Source: Bacilli bacterium (lineage in GTDB: Bacteria > Bacillota_I > Bacilli_A > RF39 > UBA660). From it: DNA of 36,876 nt. The notes below the pieces were generated by a model. That model was not told the origin of the DNA. It searched no databases and saw nothing but the letters and a program-made list of their open reading frames with translations. Of this stretch, positions 7,581 through 14,699 are shown one piece after another (positions within the stretch are counted from its first letter, which is position 1; each line of letters starts with the position of its first letter). The stretch covers positions 1 to 36,876 of the forward strand of contig JAFUTR010000054.1 in NCBI GenBank assembly GCA_017477845.1, read 5' to 3'. Made by a program: the position numbers and the translations under genes.

Positions 7581-8510
7581 ATGGCAAAAAATAATAATAA
7601 TTGTGTGGTATTAAGAGTAAGTGAGAAAACTCGTGAAAAAATGAGCAAGTTTTACGAGGATAAAAAACGTGACAAAGTAATTCCTTATGTTGTTTTCCAA
7701 GCACAAGATGGTGATACTGTAATTACTTTATACGAATCTGGTAAAGTAATGTTTCAAGGAGTTAGTGCTGATATAGATGCTAATATGTGGGCTGATATTG
7801 ATGGTACATCAAGAGTTAACACTGAAATGGTTAAAAAAGAGGATAAAAAATACTTTGAATGCTCATCAATTGGATCTGATGAAGTTGGTACTGGTGATTA
7901 TTTTGGACCTATCGTTGTAACTAGCTGCTATGTTTCAAAAGATGATATTCCTTTCCTACTAGAACTAGGAATTAAAGACTCTAAAAAGCTTGATGATGAA
8001 AAAATTCTTAAAATCGCTCCAGAACTTATTAAAAAAATAAAATATAAGAGTTTAATAATGAATAATTCTGAATATAATGAAAAATATAGTGATAGTTATA
8101 ATATAAATAAGATAAAAGCTATTATGCATAATAAAGTTTTATGGAGAATGGTTCATGAAGAAGATTTACAATATGATTATATTATTGTAGATGAATTTGC
8201 ACGCGAAGCAAGATATTATGAATATTTATCTGGTAACCCTGAGATACAACGTGGTATTACTTTCATGACAAAAGCAGAAGATAAAAACTTAGCAGTTGCA
8301 TGTGCATCAGTCATCAGTAGATATATTTTTATAAAAGAATTTGATAAACTTTCTGATTCTCTTCATATACCTCTTGTTAAAGGTGCTGGTAGTGAAGTTG
8401 ATTCTATTGGAAAAGAAGTTGTTGACAAATATGGCAAAGAAAAGTTAAAAGAAATTGCTAAATATAATTTTAAAAATACAGAAAGAATATTAGGAATAAT
8501 GATATATTAA
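7581..8510 (+). CDS. rnhC: Ribonuclease HIII
   Basis: 309 residues from ATG 7581; GAGGTGG at 7569-7575 sets this start, and an upstream in-frame GTG is part of that site. The N-terminal ~85 residues form the TBP-like substrate-binding domain typical of HIII. The catalytic core follows with GSDEVGTGDYFGP, then IVDEFA and conserved serine/alanine turns (AVACASVISRYIF). It cleaves RNA in RNA-DNA hybrids, including R-loops. A second RNase H, rnhB, is encoded at 23486-24130. This is one of only two plus-strand genes here and stands alone between terminators. Confidence 0.97.
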   Translation: MAKNNNNCVVLRVSEKTREKMSKFYEDKKRDKVIPYVVFQAQDGDTVITLYESGKVMFQGVSADIDANMWADIDGTSRVNTEMVKKEDKKYFECSSIGSDEVGTGDYFGPIVVTSCYVSKDDIPFLLELGIKDSKKLDDEKILKIAPELIKKIKYKSLIMNNSEYNEKYSDSYNINKIKAIMHNKVLWRMVHEEDLQYDYIIVDEFAREARYYEYLSGNPEIQRGITFMTKAEDKNLAVACASVISRYIFIKEFDKLSDSLHIPLVKGAGSEVDSIGKEVVDKYGKEKLKEIAKYNFKNTERILGIMIY

Positions 8511-8539
8511 AAAGGTTGAATTATACTTCAACCTTTTTT
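8509..8539. terminator. Bidirectional terminator between rnhC and the SPFH gene
   Basis: Stem AAAAAGGTTGAA / TTCAACCTTTTT with six-base loop, T run on both strands. It overlaps the rnhC stop codon and serves the convergent gene ending at 8561. Confidence 0.9.
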
Positions 8540-8560
8540 ATTTATATCATCTTGATTAAT

Positions 8561-9775
8561 TTATTTAACTTCTGTTCCGCATTCAGTACAGAATTTACCA
8601 GTTACCTCTGTTCCACATTTTGGACATTTTTTAACTTTTTTGTTTTCTTTTTCTTCTGGTCTAGGGCTTCCACATTCAGTGCAAAATTTTCCAGTTATAA
8701 GCGTTCCACATTTTGGACAAGGTATTCCATCATTTGCTTGTGTTACTGCAACAGATGCAAATGGATCAATTTGAGTATCAGCTTTTACTCCTTCTCTTTG
8801 GAATGCTCCTTGAGTTGCTCCACCCATCATTCCTCCACTTGCCATATTCATCATTCCGACACCATAGAATCCACTTGCTGCCCCGTTAGCATTGTTTGCA
8901 GCATCTTGTACAGCATTTGAATATGAACCAACAAGAGTTCCTTGTTGCATAAACGAATTTGATGATAGTTCATAGTTATCAATTTTCTTTAATGAATCAT
9001 CATCAAGTGTAACTGATTCAATAGCAAATCCTACAAGCTGTAATCCACGCTCACGAATTGGAGCATCGAATACTTTTTCATCCATTGTAGCCTTGATTTC
9101 ATCTGTATTACTTGGAAGTTCTAGAACTGGTACTTTATGAGCACTTGTTCCTAATTCATTTAATACATTTTGGAAGGATGCCACTACTTCTGTTCTCATT
9201 TGTTCAATTAAATCATCTTTTTTAACTACATCTGCAGTTCCTGCATGATTTCTCATGAATATTGCTGGATCACTTATTTTGAATGTATACTTTCCATAAC
9301 ATCTAACTTGTACTCTTAATGGAGTCATTGTTCCAGTCATTTGGTTTGGAATTGGATGAGACCAATCTTGAAATGGGACTGGTGAACCTGTTCCAAATTT
9401 GTTATCTTTTATTTCTTTAATGTTAAAGAAAAATACTGCTTGTTCTTTATTTGGCTTTCCACCATAAGTGAAACGTGTCCACATTTCTTTAAATACATCT
9501 TTGAATTGTCCAGCAAAAAATGATGGAGATGTTGATTGATCAAAATTATATGCTCCTTCTTCTGCAGTTGCATCAAGTACATTTCCTGAATCATATATAA
9601 CTGCTACTTGTCCTGGTGCTACTATAATTCTACTATCTTTTGTAATTTGACCACTTTTGGTAGTCTTTTTAACCATAAGGATATCATTTCCCATATCCTC
9701 ACAGCTTATGAGATCCTTCCATTGATCTCCTAATGTTCCTCCTACTGCGCCTAATGCAGCTCTAATTAATCCCAT
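8561..9775 (-). CDS. SPFH-domain protein with two C-terminal zinc ribbons (YdjI-like)
   Basis: 404 residues. Residues 1-290 match the YdjI / 'virion core protein' branch of the SPFH superfamily: start MGLIRAALGAVGGTLGDQW, then IIVAPGQVAVIYDSGNV, the GKYTFKISDPAIFMRNHAG strand region and IRERGLQLVGFAIESVTLD. A Gly/Ala/Met-rich linker (about 291-335) follows, then two nearly identical zinc ribbons from residue 353, CPKCGTLITGKFCTECG and CPKCGTEVTGKFCTECG. SPFH proteins assemble into membrane-associated rings or microdomains; YdjI-type members lack a classic transmembrane anchor. The zinc ribbons may recruit partners. AGGAGG precedes the ATG. It appears to be a single-gene transcript. Confidence 0.88.
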   Translation of the reverse strand: MGLIRAALGAVGGTLGDQWKDLISCEDMGNDILMVKKTTKSGQITKDSRIIVAPGQVAVIYDSGNVLDATAEEGAYNFDQSTSPSFFAGQFKDVFKEMWTRFTYGGKPNKEQAVFFFNIKEIKDNKFGTGSPVPFQDWSHPIPNQMTGTMTPLRVQVRCYGKYTFKISDPAIFMRNHAGTADVVKKDDLIEQMRTEVVASFQNVLNELGTSAHKVPVLELPSNTDEIKATMDEKVFDAPIRERGLQLVGFAIESVTLDDDSLKKIDNYELSSNSFMQQGTLVGSYSNAVQDAANNANGAASGFYGVGMMNMASGGMMGGATQGAFQREGVKADTQIDPFASVAVTQANDGIPCPKCGTLITGKFCTECGSPRPEEKENKKVKKCPKCGTEVTGKFCTECGTEVK

Positions 9776-9825
9776 ATTTTTCCTCCTATAATTTTTTATA
9801 ATTATTCATGTTATTGATTAACTAT

Positions 9826-9853
9826 AGTATATCACTTATTTTATATTCTTCAA
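9826..9853 (-). promoter_or_regulatory. Promoter of the SPFH gene
   Basis: TTGAAG (9853-9848), 16-base spacer, TATACT (9831-9826) with upstream TGA (extended -10), about 50 bases before the start. Confidence 0.5.
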
Positions 9854-9861
9854 AGAATTAT

Positions 9862-10431
9862 TTATCCTGTTATATATGGATCTGTTTTGGTTCCATTACC
9901 TGATTTAACTTCAATATTACTTGATATTACTATTTTATTAGCAGATGCAAAATCATTTTCTAGATTAGTAGCCCAACTAACGTTTTTTGGATAATTTTCA
10001 TCATCTATATTGACTATTATAGTATTTTCTTGTTCCATACTTATAATTCTATATGTGATATTGTCTCTTAACAAATAGTTTTGAGGATCATCCCCAATAT
10101 ACTTATATGTTGAGCCTTCTTGTTCTATATCATTACTTGAAATGGATGCTTTAATAATTACTTCAGAAAGAGATGTAAGTCCAAGACAAGCATTATATGT
10201 GCTTTTAGCACCATCACATTTTTTATTTCCTGACTTTGAATAGCAATCCTCAAGTGCTAACTCTTCTGTTATACATTCATCTAATTTTTCTTTAATTATT
10301 TCTCCATAATAATACTCTTCATCACTTGATGATTTTAAAATATTTAAAAGAGCAAATAATATTACAACTATAAGTGCCAAAACGCCATATAGAAGTGTTG
10401 TAAAGGCAAATCCCTTATTATTCAATTTCAT
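9862..10431 (-). CDS. Prepilin-like secreted protein
   Basis: 189 residues. The N-terminus MKLNNKGFAFTTLLYGVLAL has the short basic leader, Gly-Phe cleavage point and hydrophobic helix of type IV prepilins, although the usual Glu5 of the mature protein is not evident. Three or four cysteines lie in the ectodomain (DECITEE, EDCYSKSGNKKCDG, ACLGLT). The second half has strand-rich segments and ends in KSGNGTKTDPYITG. Ribosome binding site AGGTGATAGT. No assembly ATPase, prepilin peptidase or platform protein is visible nearby, so it may be an orphan surface protein. Confidence 0.65.
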   Translation of the reverse strand: MKLNNKGFAFTTLLYGVLALIVVILFALLNILKSSSDEEYYYGEIIKEKLDECITEELALEDCYSKSGNKKCDGAKSTYNACLGLTSLSEVIIKASISSNDIEQEGSTYKYIGDDPQNYLLRDNITYRIISMEQENTIIVNIDDENYPKNVSWATNLENDFASANKIVISSNIEVKSGNGTKTDPYITG

Positions 10432-10472
10432 ACTATCACCTATTATTTATTATACATTAAATATAAAATTTA

Positions 10473-11018
10473 TCAAAGATTATTTTTATATATTATTATG
10501 TATTTATTTCCATATTTCTTTTCTTTTATTTTTTCATAGTAGTCAATATTTAAATATAATGTATCAACTTCACATATAATTAATCCATTTTTATTAATTA
10601 ATTTTTTATTCTTTATTTCTTTAATAATTTCATTTAAAACTTCCATTTTATATGGTGGATCAAGAAATATTAAATCAAATTTTATATTGTTATTTGCAAA
10701 ATACTCTAATGCTTTATTATAATTCATATTTAATACTTTAGTTCTTTCGTTTATATTTAATTCATCAATAGTTTTTTTTATAAAATTAATACATTTTATA
10801 TTTTTATCATTAAAGTAGCAATATTTAGCATGATTACTTAATGCTTCAAAGCCTAAATTTCCAGTTCCAGCGAATAAATCAAGGACTGTTCTATCAGTTA
10901 TATAATTTTGTACTGTTCCAAATAATGATTCTTTTACTCTATCCATTGTTGGCCTTGTTCCTTCTATATTGAATCCTTTAATTATTTTACCTTTGAATTC
11001 TCCACTTATTATTTTCAC
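10473..11018 (-). CDS. rsmD: 16S rRNA (guanine966-N2)-methyltransferase RsmD
   Basis: 181 residues, normal length. Motifs: TRPTMDRVKESLFG near the N-terminus, the SAM-binding VLDLFAGTGNLGFEALS and the catalytic LIFLDPPYK (NPPY-type motif IV). It methylates G966 of 16S rRNA in the assembled small subunit. The start is GTG, overlapping the ylbF stop by four bases (GTGA), indicating coupling. It is the last gene of the cluster; ylbF next to rsmD (ylbH) is the conserved Bacillus order. Confidence 0.95.
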   Translation of the reverse strand: MKIISGEFKGKIIKGFNIEGTRPTMDRVKESLFGTVQNYITDRTVLDLFAGTGNLGFEALSNHAKYCYFNDKNIKCINFIKKTIDELNINERTKVLNMNYNKALEYFANNNIKFDLIFLDPPYKMEVLNEIIKEIKNKKLINKNGLIICEVDTLYLNIDYYEKIKEKKYGNKYIIIYKNNL

Positions 11019-11314
11019 TTACATCCACTCTTTTCTAAAAATGTATTAAGATGAGAATTAATTTCTTTTATGAAAAGATATAAATCATTTTCCAAAGTTT
11101 TATATGATGAATAATCTTCGTTTGATAATATTTCTTTTTTTAGTGATATATATTCTTCATTATACTTGTCCATTTCTTTAAGTATATTAATTTTTCTCAT
11201 TAATTCTTTATTATTTAATAATTTAGTTTTTAGTTTTTTCATTTTGATAATATCTTTATCATTTTCTATTATATTTATTATTTCATCTATTTTATTTATT
11301 ATTTCTATGTTCAT
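11015..11314 (-). CDS. ylbF: YlbF/YmcA family protein (RicF-like)
   Basis: 99 residues, almost entirely helical and rich in Lys, Glu and Ile, with the family pattern of a heptad helix pair (IIKMKKLKTKLLNNKELMRK). In Bacillus YlbF joins YmcA and YaaT in the Ric complex that affects mRNA processing by RNase Y. The assignment rests mostly on position, since ylbF sits directly before rsmD in Bacilli, plus this pattern. It starts inside the end of the upstream U32 gene (23-base overlap). ylbG and coaD, the usual neighbours, are missing. Confidence 0.75.
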   Translation of the reverse strand: MNIEIINKIDEIINIIENDKDIIKMKKLKTKLLNNKELMRKINILKEMDKYNEEYISLKKEILSNEDYSSYKTLENDLYLFIKEINSHLNTFLEKSGCK

Positions 11315-13544
11315 ATGAGTACCTTATTACTTTTATTAAGTTTTCTATTTCATTTTCTTTCTCATCATAAAGATCTAATCTAAAGTTTCTTATACCAAAA
11401 TCTAAGTAATCAGGAAGATTATCTAATAAATCCAAATTTTGACTATCTAATATATGTGTTAGATGTATTTCATTAACAATTGGATAAATATTATCATCTT
11501 TATCTTTCAAAGCATACACATTTTTAGTACATAAATCACATTTTTTATTATCATTTTCTATTATCATATTCATAGGGCAATATTTGGATACCATTAGCTC
11601 AACTCTTCCATATATCATTAAAGATATATTTTTTATATTTCCCAGAAGCTTAATAATATCTATGTTTACTTCAGGTGATAATGTCACATATTTAGCATTT
11701 TTTTCTTTAAAGAATGTAATTGAACTTTTATTTACTACATTTAAAAAGTAATCTGTTATTATATTATTGTTATTACAATACTTTTCAAGTGCTCCTAACT
11801 CTGTTACTAAAAGGTTTTCATTTTCATAATTTGCTTTATTATCTGATACTCTTCTTGTTCTATAATATATATTTTTATTTTTATATTTTTTATAAAGGGA
11901 ATAGTCGCTTGTAAAGATGTAATCAACTTTATTGTTTATGCAAGTTTTTAGTTGTTCTTCATTTCTTACAAATATTGATATTTCTAATGGATTGTTATTA
12001 TCATCTTGTATTTCTTTTTCTTTTATTTCATTTATTATTACTTCATGAGGAACAAAATATTTTCTTTTTTCTTCTAAGTCATGTGATAAAGATCTTCTTA
12101 TTTCATTTAATTCTTTGATAGGTACAAATATATTTTCATCCATTTCTATTGTAGTTTTGGAAGCAATAAAAGGACTAGTTCCTAATTTTTCTATTTGTTC
12201 TTTTATTCTTTCGAAACTGGTTGGAGCATTTATAGCACTTGTTATAATGCTTCCATATTCAGTTATTTCGTTTTTATTATCGATGAATGTTACTTTAAGT
12301 CTTTCTCCTATTTTTGCTTCCAATTTAATTGCTATTTTGACTTTTCTTTCTTTATATTTATTTATTTCTCTAATTAGTTCAATATCTTGTGTTTTTCTAA
12401 CTATTTTTGCGTTTTTTAGACCTATTTTATTATCTATATATGCAATGTTACCTTTTTTAACTGAACTTACCAATAAACCTTTTTCATCATATAGCCTGTT
12501 TACTATTAGCCCTAAATCATTATCAAATCTTATTCCATCTTCTTGATTCAAGTCTTTTTCAAGTTTTATTTTAATTTTATTTTTGCTTATTTCTAATACA
12601 CTACCTAAAATTATACCAATATGGTTGGATGTTTTTATATTCATTAGATTTTTCCCATAGTTGTCAAATATATAACCTTGAGTTAATTCTCTATTATATA
12701 ATTTTTTAATGTTTTCTATTTCTTCATCGCTTACTTTAAATTCTTTTTTTAGGTAATATGAATCGATTTTTTCTCGGTATAGTTTTGTGATGTATCCTAC
12801 ATATTCTTTGGATTTCATTCTTCCTTCTATTTTTAAAGAAGTTACTCCACTTTCAATTATTTTATCGATATCTTTTAGTGTGCATAAACTTTTTGTACTT
12901 AGGAGATATTCACCTTCTGTTTTGACTTCTTTTCCATTTTCGTAAAGTCTATATGGAAGACGACATGATCCTACGCATTCTCCTCTATTGCCACTTCTTC
13001 TTCCATGCATTGCACTAAATAAACAGCAACCTGAATAGGAGATGCATAATGCTCCATGAATAAATACTTCTTTTTCTATATCTGTTTTTAAGTTTTTTAT
13101 TTCAGAAAGTGATAATTCTCTTGCTAAAACTGCTCTTTTTACACCCATTTTTTTAAGTAAGGATAGTCCTTCATCATTATGATTATGGACTTGAGTTGAA
13201 GCATGAATTTCCATATTTGGATATTTTTTTCTTACAAGACTAATTAGTCCAATATCTTGCATTATTAAAGCATCTACATTATTGGTATGTAAAAATTCAA
13301 TATAATTTAATACTTCTTTTATTTCGTTTTCATAAACAATTGTATTTACCGTAACATATATTTTTACTCCATATAAGTGACAGTATTTTATTGCTTCAAT
13401 CATTTCATCATAATCAAAATTAGCAGCAAAGTTTCTTGCCCCAAATTTCTTTCCACCAACGTATACTGCATCAGCTCCATTTTTTACTGCTGCAACTAAG
13501 GCATCCATATTCCCAGCAGGTGCTAAAAGTTCGATTTTTCCCAT
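11292..13544 (-). CDS. U32 family protein, RlhA-like (23S rRNA C2501 hydroxylation)
   Basis: 750 residues. The U32 domain begins with KIELLAPAGNMDALVAAV and ADAVYVGGKKFGARNFA, and carries the cluster-binding cysteine region HGALCISYSGCC ... GNRGECVGSCR (Cys167, 173, 174, 190 and 194). The length and C-terminal extension match the RlhA branch (U32 plus DUF3656) rather than the shorter TrhP. RlhA-type proteins take part in 5-hydroxycytidine formation in 23S rRNA. A second cysteine group lies near the C-terminus (YCPMN, KKCDLC). GGTGAT precedes the ATG, and an extended -10 promoter lies just upstream. Confidence 0.85.
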   Translation of the reverse strand: MGKIELLAPAGNMDALVAAVKNGADAVYVGGKKFGARNFAANFDYDEMIEAIKYCHLYGVKIYVTVNTIVYENEIKEVLNYIEFLHTNNVDALIMQDIGLISLVRKKYPNMEIHASTQVHNHNDEGLSLLKKMGVKRAVLARELSLSEIKNLKTDIEKEVFIHGALCISYSGCCLFSAMHGRRSGNRGECVGSCRLPYRLYENGKEVKTEGEYLLSTKSLCTLKDIDKIIESGVTSLKIEGRMKSKEYVGYITKLYREKIDSYYLKKEFKVSDEEIENIKKLYNRELTQGYIFDNYGKNLMNIKTSNHIGIILGSVLEISKNKIKIKLEKDLNQEDGIRFDNDLGLIVNRLYDEKGLLVSSVKKGNIAYIDNKIGLKNAKIVRKTQDIELIREINKYKERKVKIAIKLEAKIGERLKVTFIDNKNEITEYGSIITSAINAPTSFERIKEQIEKLGTSPFIASKTTIEMDENIFVPIKELNEIRRSLSHDLEEKRKYFVPHEVIINEIKEKEIQDDNNNPLEISIFVRNEEQLKTCINNKVDYIFTSDYSLYKKYKNKNIYYRTRRVSDNKANYENENLLVTELGALEKYCNNNNIITDYFLNVVNKSSITFFKEKNAKYVTLSPEVNIDIIKLLGNIKNISLMIYGRVELMVSKYCPMNMIIENDNKKCDLCTKNVYALKDKDDNIYPIVNEIHLTHILDSQNLDLLDNLPDYLDFGIRNFRLDLYDEKENEIENLIKVIRYSYEHRNNK

Positions 13545-13560
13545 TTAAATCACCAAAGTT

Positions 13561-13569
13561 ATTATATCA
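13561..13569 (-). promoter_or_regulatory. Extended -10 promoter of the U32-ylbF-rsmD operon
   Basis: TGATATAAT on the minus strand, 17 bases upstream of the start codon, without a clear -35 element. Confidence 0.45.
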
Positions 13570-13582
13570 TAAATGTTCAATT

Positions 13583-13804
13583 TTACTTCATTATTTCTAA
13601 AAAAGATGATAGAAGTTCGATTTTTTCACCTAGATTTATTATTCTATCTTCAAAACGTAATTTATATTCTTTTTTCATCTCTTCTTCTAATTCTTTTAAT
13701 CTAAATGGTTCTCTATTTAATATCTTATACCAATGTGAATTATATTTTAAATAATTATATAATAATCTATTTTGTTTTATATTGAATACCATTTCATTAA
13801 TCAT
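13583..13804 (-). CDS. ylbE: YlbE-like protein
   Basis: 73 residues. It has the YlbE-like pattern (PF14003): RLLYNYLKYNSHWYKILNRE, close to the 'HPQWYR.L.R.P' core of Bacillus YlbE, followed by a Glu/Lys helix. The ATG overlaps the ylbD stop by eight bases with GAGGATTTAG before it, so the two are probably coupled. The function of YlbE is unknown; in spore formers the ylbD-ylbE pair is associated with the spore coat, but no other sporulation gene is visible here. Confidence 0.75.
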   Translation of the reverse strand: MINEMVFNIKQNRLLYNYLKYNSHWYKILNREPFRLKELEEEMKKEYKLRFEDRIINLGEKIELLSSFLEIMK

Positions 13805-14123
13805 CTAAATCCTCATATTTTTTTCTTTTTTCATACACTTCATTTTCGCCTTTATTTTTTGAAGTCATTTCTTGAAGTATTGATATAGCTTTTTGAAGTG
13901 AATCTACTCCATTTTTAATACTTTCTAAGTTTAAGTTTCTAATCATATTTATTAGTTCATCTGTTTTTTGATTCTTTTGTGTTACATAATCATTCCATAT
14001 TTTTTCATCTTCTCCATATAATGCGTATATTTCATATAGATTTTGCCAAGATATATTGTTATTATGTACATATTGAATTAATTTTGGATTTGCTTTTATA
14101 AATCTTTTAAAGTTTTCTTTCAT
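13797..14123 (-). CDS. ylbD: YlbD-like protein (putative coat protein family)
   Basis: 108 residues. The N-terminal signature FKRFIKANPKLIQYVHNN, then SWQNLYEIYALYGEDEKIW, corresponds to the YlbD family (PF14071). The C-terminal half is a predicted helix and a charged tail. It is first of the ylbD-ylbE pair, ahead of the U32-ylbF-rsmD operon. The ribosome binding site AAGGTGAT lies in the 3' arm of a long hairpin, which could limit translation. Confidence 0.75.
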   Translation of the reverse strand: MKENFKRFIKANPKLIQYVHNNNISWQNLYEIYALYGEDEKIWNDYVTQKNQKTDELINMIRNLNLESIKNGVDSLQKAISILQEMTSKNKGENEVYEKRKKYEDLDD

Positions 14124-14128
14124 AATAA

Positions 14129-14163
14129 AATCACCTTAATACATAATATGCATTAAAGTGATT
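14129..14163 (-). terminator. 16-bp hairpin: terminator of the upstream gene and/or cover for the ylbD ribosome binding site
   Basis: On the minus-strand RNA AATCACTTTAATGCAT pairs with ATGTATTAAGGTGATT, including two G-U pairs, around a three-base loop. TTATT follows directly. The 3' arm contains AAGGTGAT, the ribosome binding site of ylbD (start 14123). The G-U pairs make the stem better on this strand. Confidence 0.65.
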
Positions 14164-14168
14164 AGTTT

Positions 14169-14690
14169 TTATTTTTTTAGTATTTTTGCTCTTTCTTTTT
14201 GATTATTTTTTATAACTGAAACAATCATATTTTCAAAAGATGCTCTATTAGTTTCTCCTATTGCATTTTCATTTTCCAATTCGTCTAAACAATCTTCAAG
14301 AGTAGATGGTATATTTTTCCCTTTTATGTAACTTCTTACATCCCAACCATCAGTTTCTTTATCAAATGTTGCTTTTATGCAAGTCCTAGTGTTACCCATT
14401 CTTAAAGTATTAAATGCTATTTCACCTTTTTTAACATCCACTTCAATTTCTTGTACATAGTCTCGCATATGTTCTGCGAATTCACTATTTATAATTCTAA
14501 ATTTTAAATTATTTTTATCTTTAGGTATTATTAAAAATATTTCCTTTTCGTAAAAATAATAATCATTTCCATCTATCTCAAATAACTTTTTTAGACCATT
14601 TTTATTTATTTTAGCTAAAAATAATTCATCTAAAATATAATCTTCACAATTTTCCCTTTTTTCTTCTATATTATCTAAAATATAGTTCAT
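14169..14690 (-). CDS. Unknown protein downstream of parC
   Basis: 173 residues, soluble, not recognised. It begins with a short acidic helix (DNIEEKRENCEDYILDEL), has a strand-rich middle (DYYFYEKEIFLIIPKDKNNL, KKGEIAFNTLRMGNTRTCIK, GWDVRSYIKGKNIPS) and ends in a helical Asn/Lys segment. It follows parC by ten bases with ribosome binding site AGAGGT, so it is probably cotranscribed. A hairpin terminator follows. No motif for enzymatic activity is visible. Confidence 0.65.
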   Translation of the reverse strand: MNYILDNIEEKRENCEDYILDELFLAKINKNGLKKLFEIDGNDYYFYEKEIFLIIPKDKNNLKFRIINSEFAEHMRDYVQEIEVDVKKGEIAFNTLRMGNTRTCIKATFDKETDGWDVRSYIKGKNIPSTLEDCLDELENENAIGETNRASFENMIVSVIKNNQKERAKILKK

Positions 14691-14699
14691 ATTTACCTC

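Noticed and set aside
8516-8920. Plus-strand open frame of 134 codons beyond rnhC
   Set aside because: It overlaps the terminator and lies antisense to the SPFH zinc ribbons; its Cys/Ser/Phe-rich composition is a complement artefact.
12115-12546. Plus-strand open frame of 143 codons
   Set aside because: Antisense to the U32 gene; Ser/Leu/Ile-rich shadow of a Lys/Glu-rich protein, no start signals.
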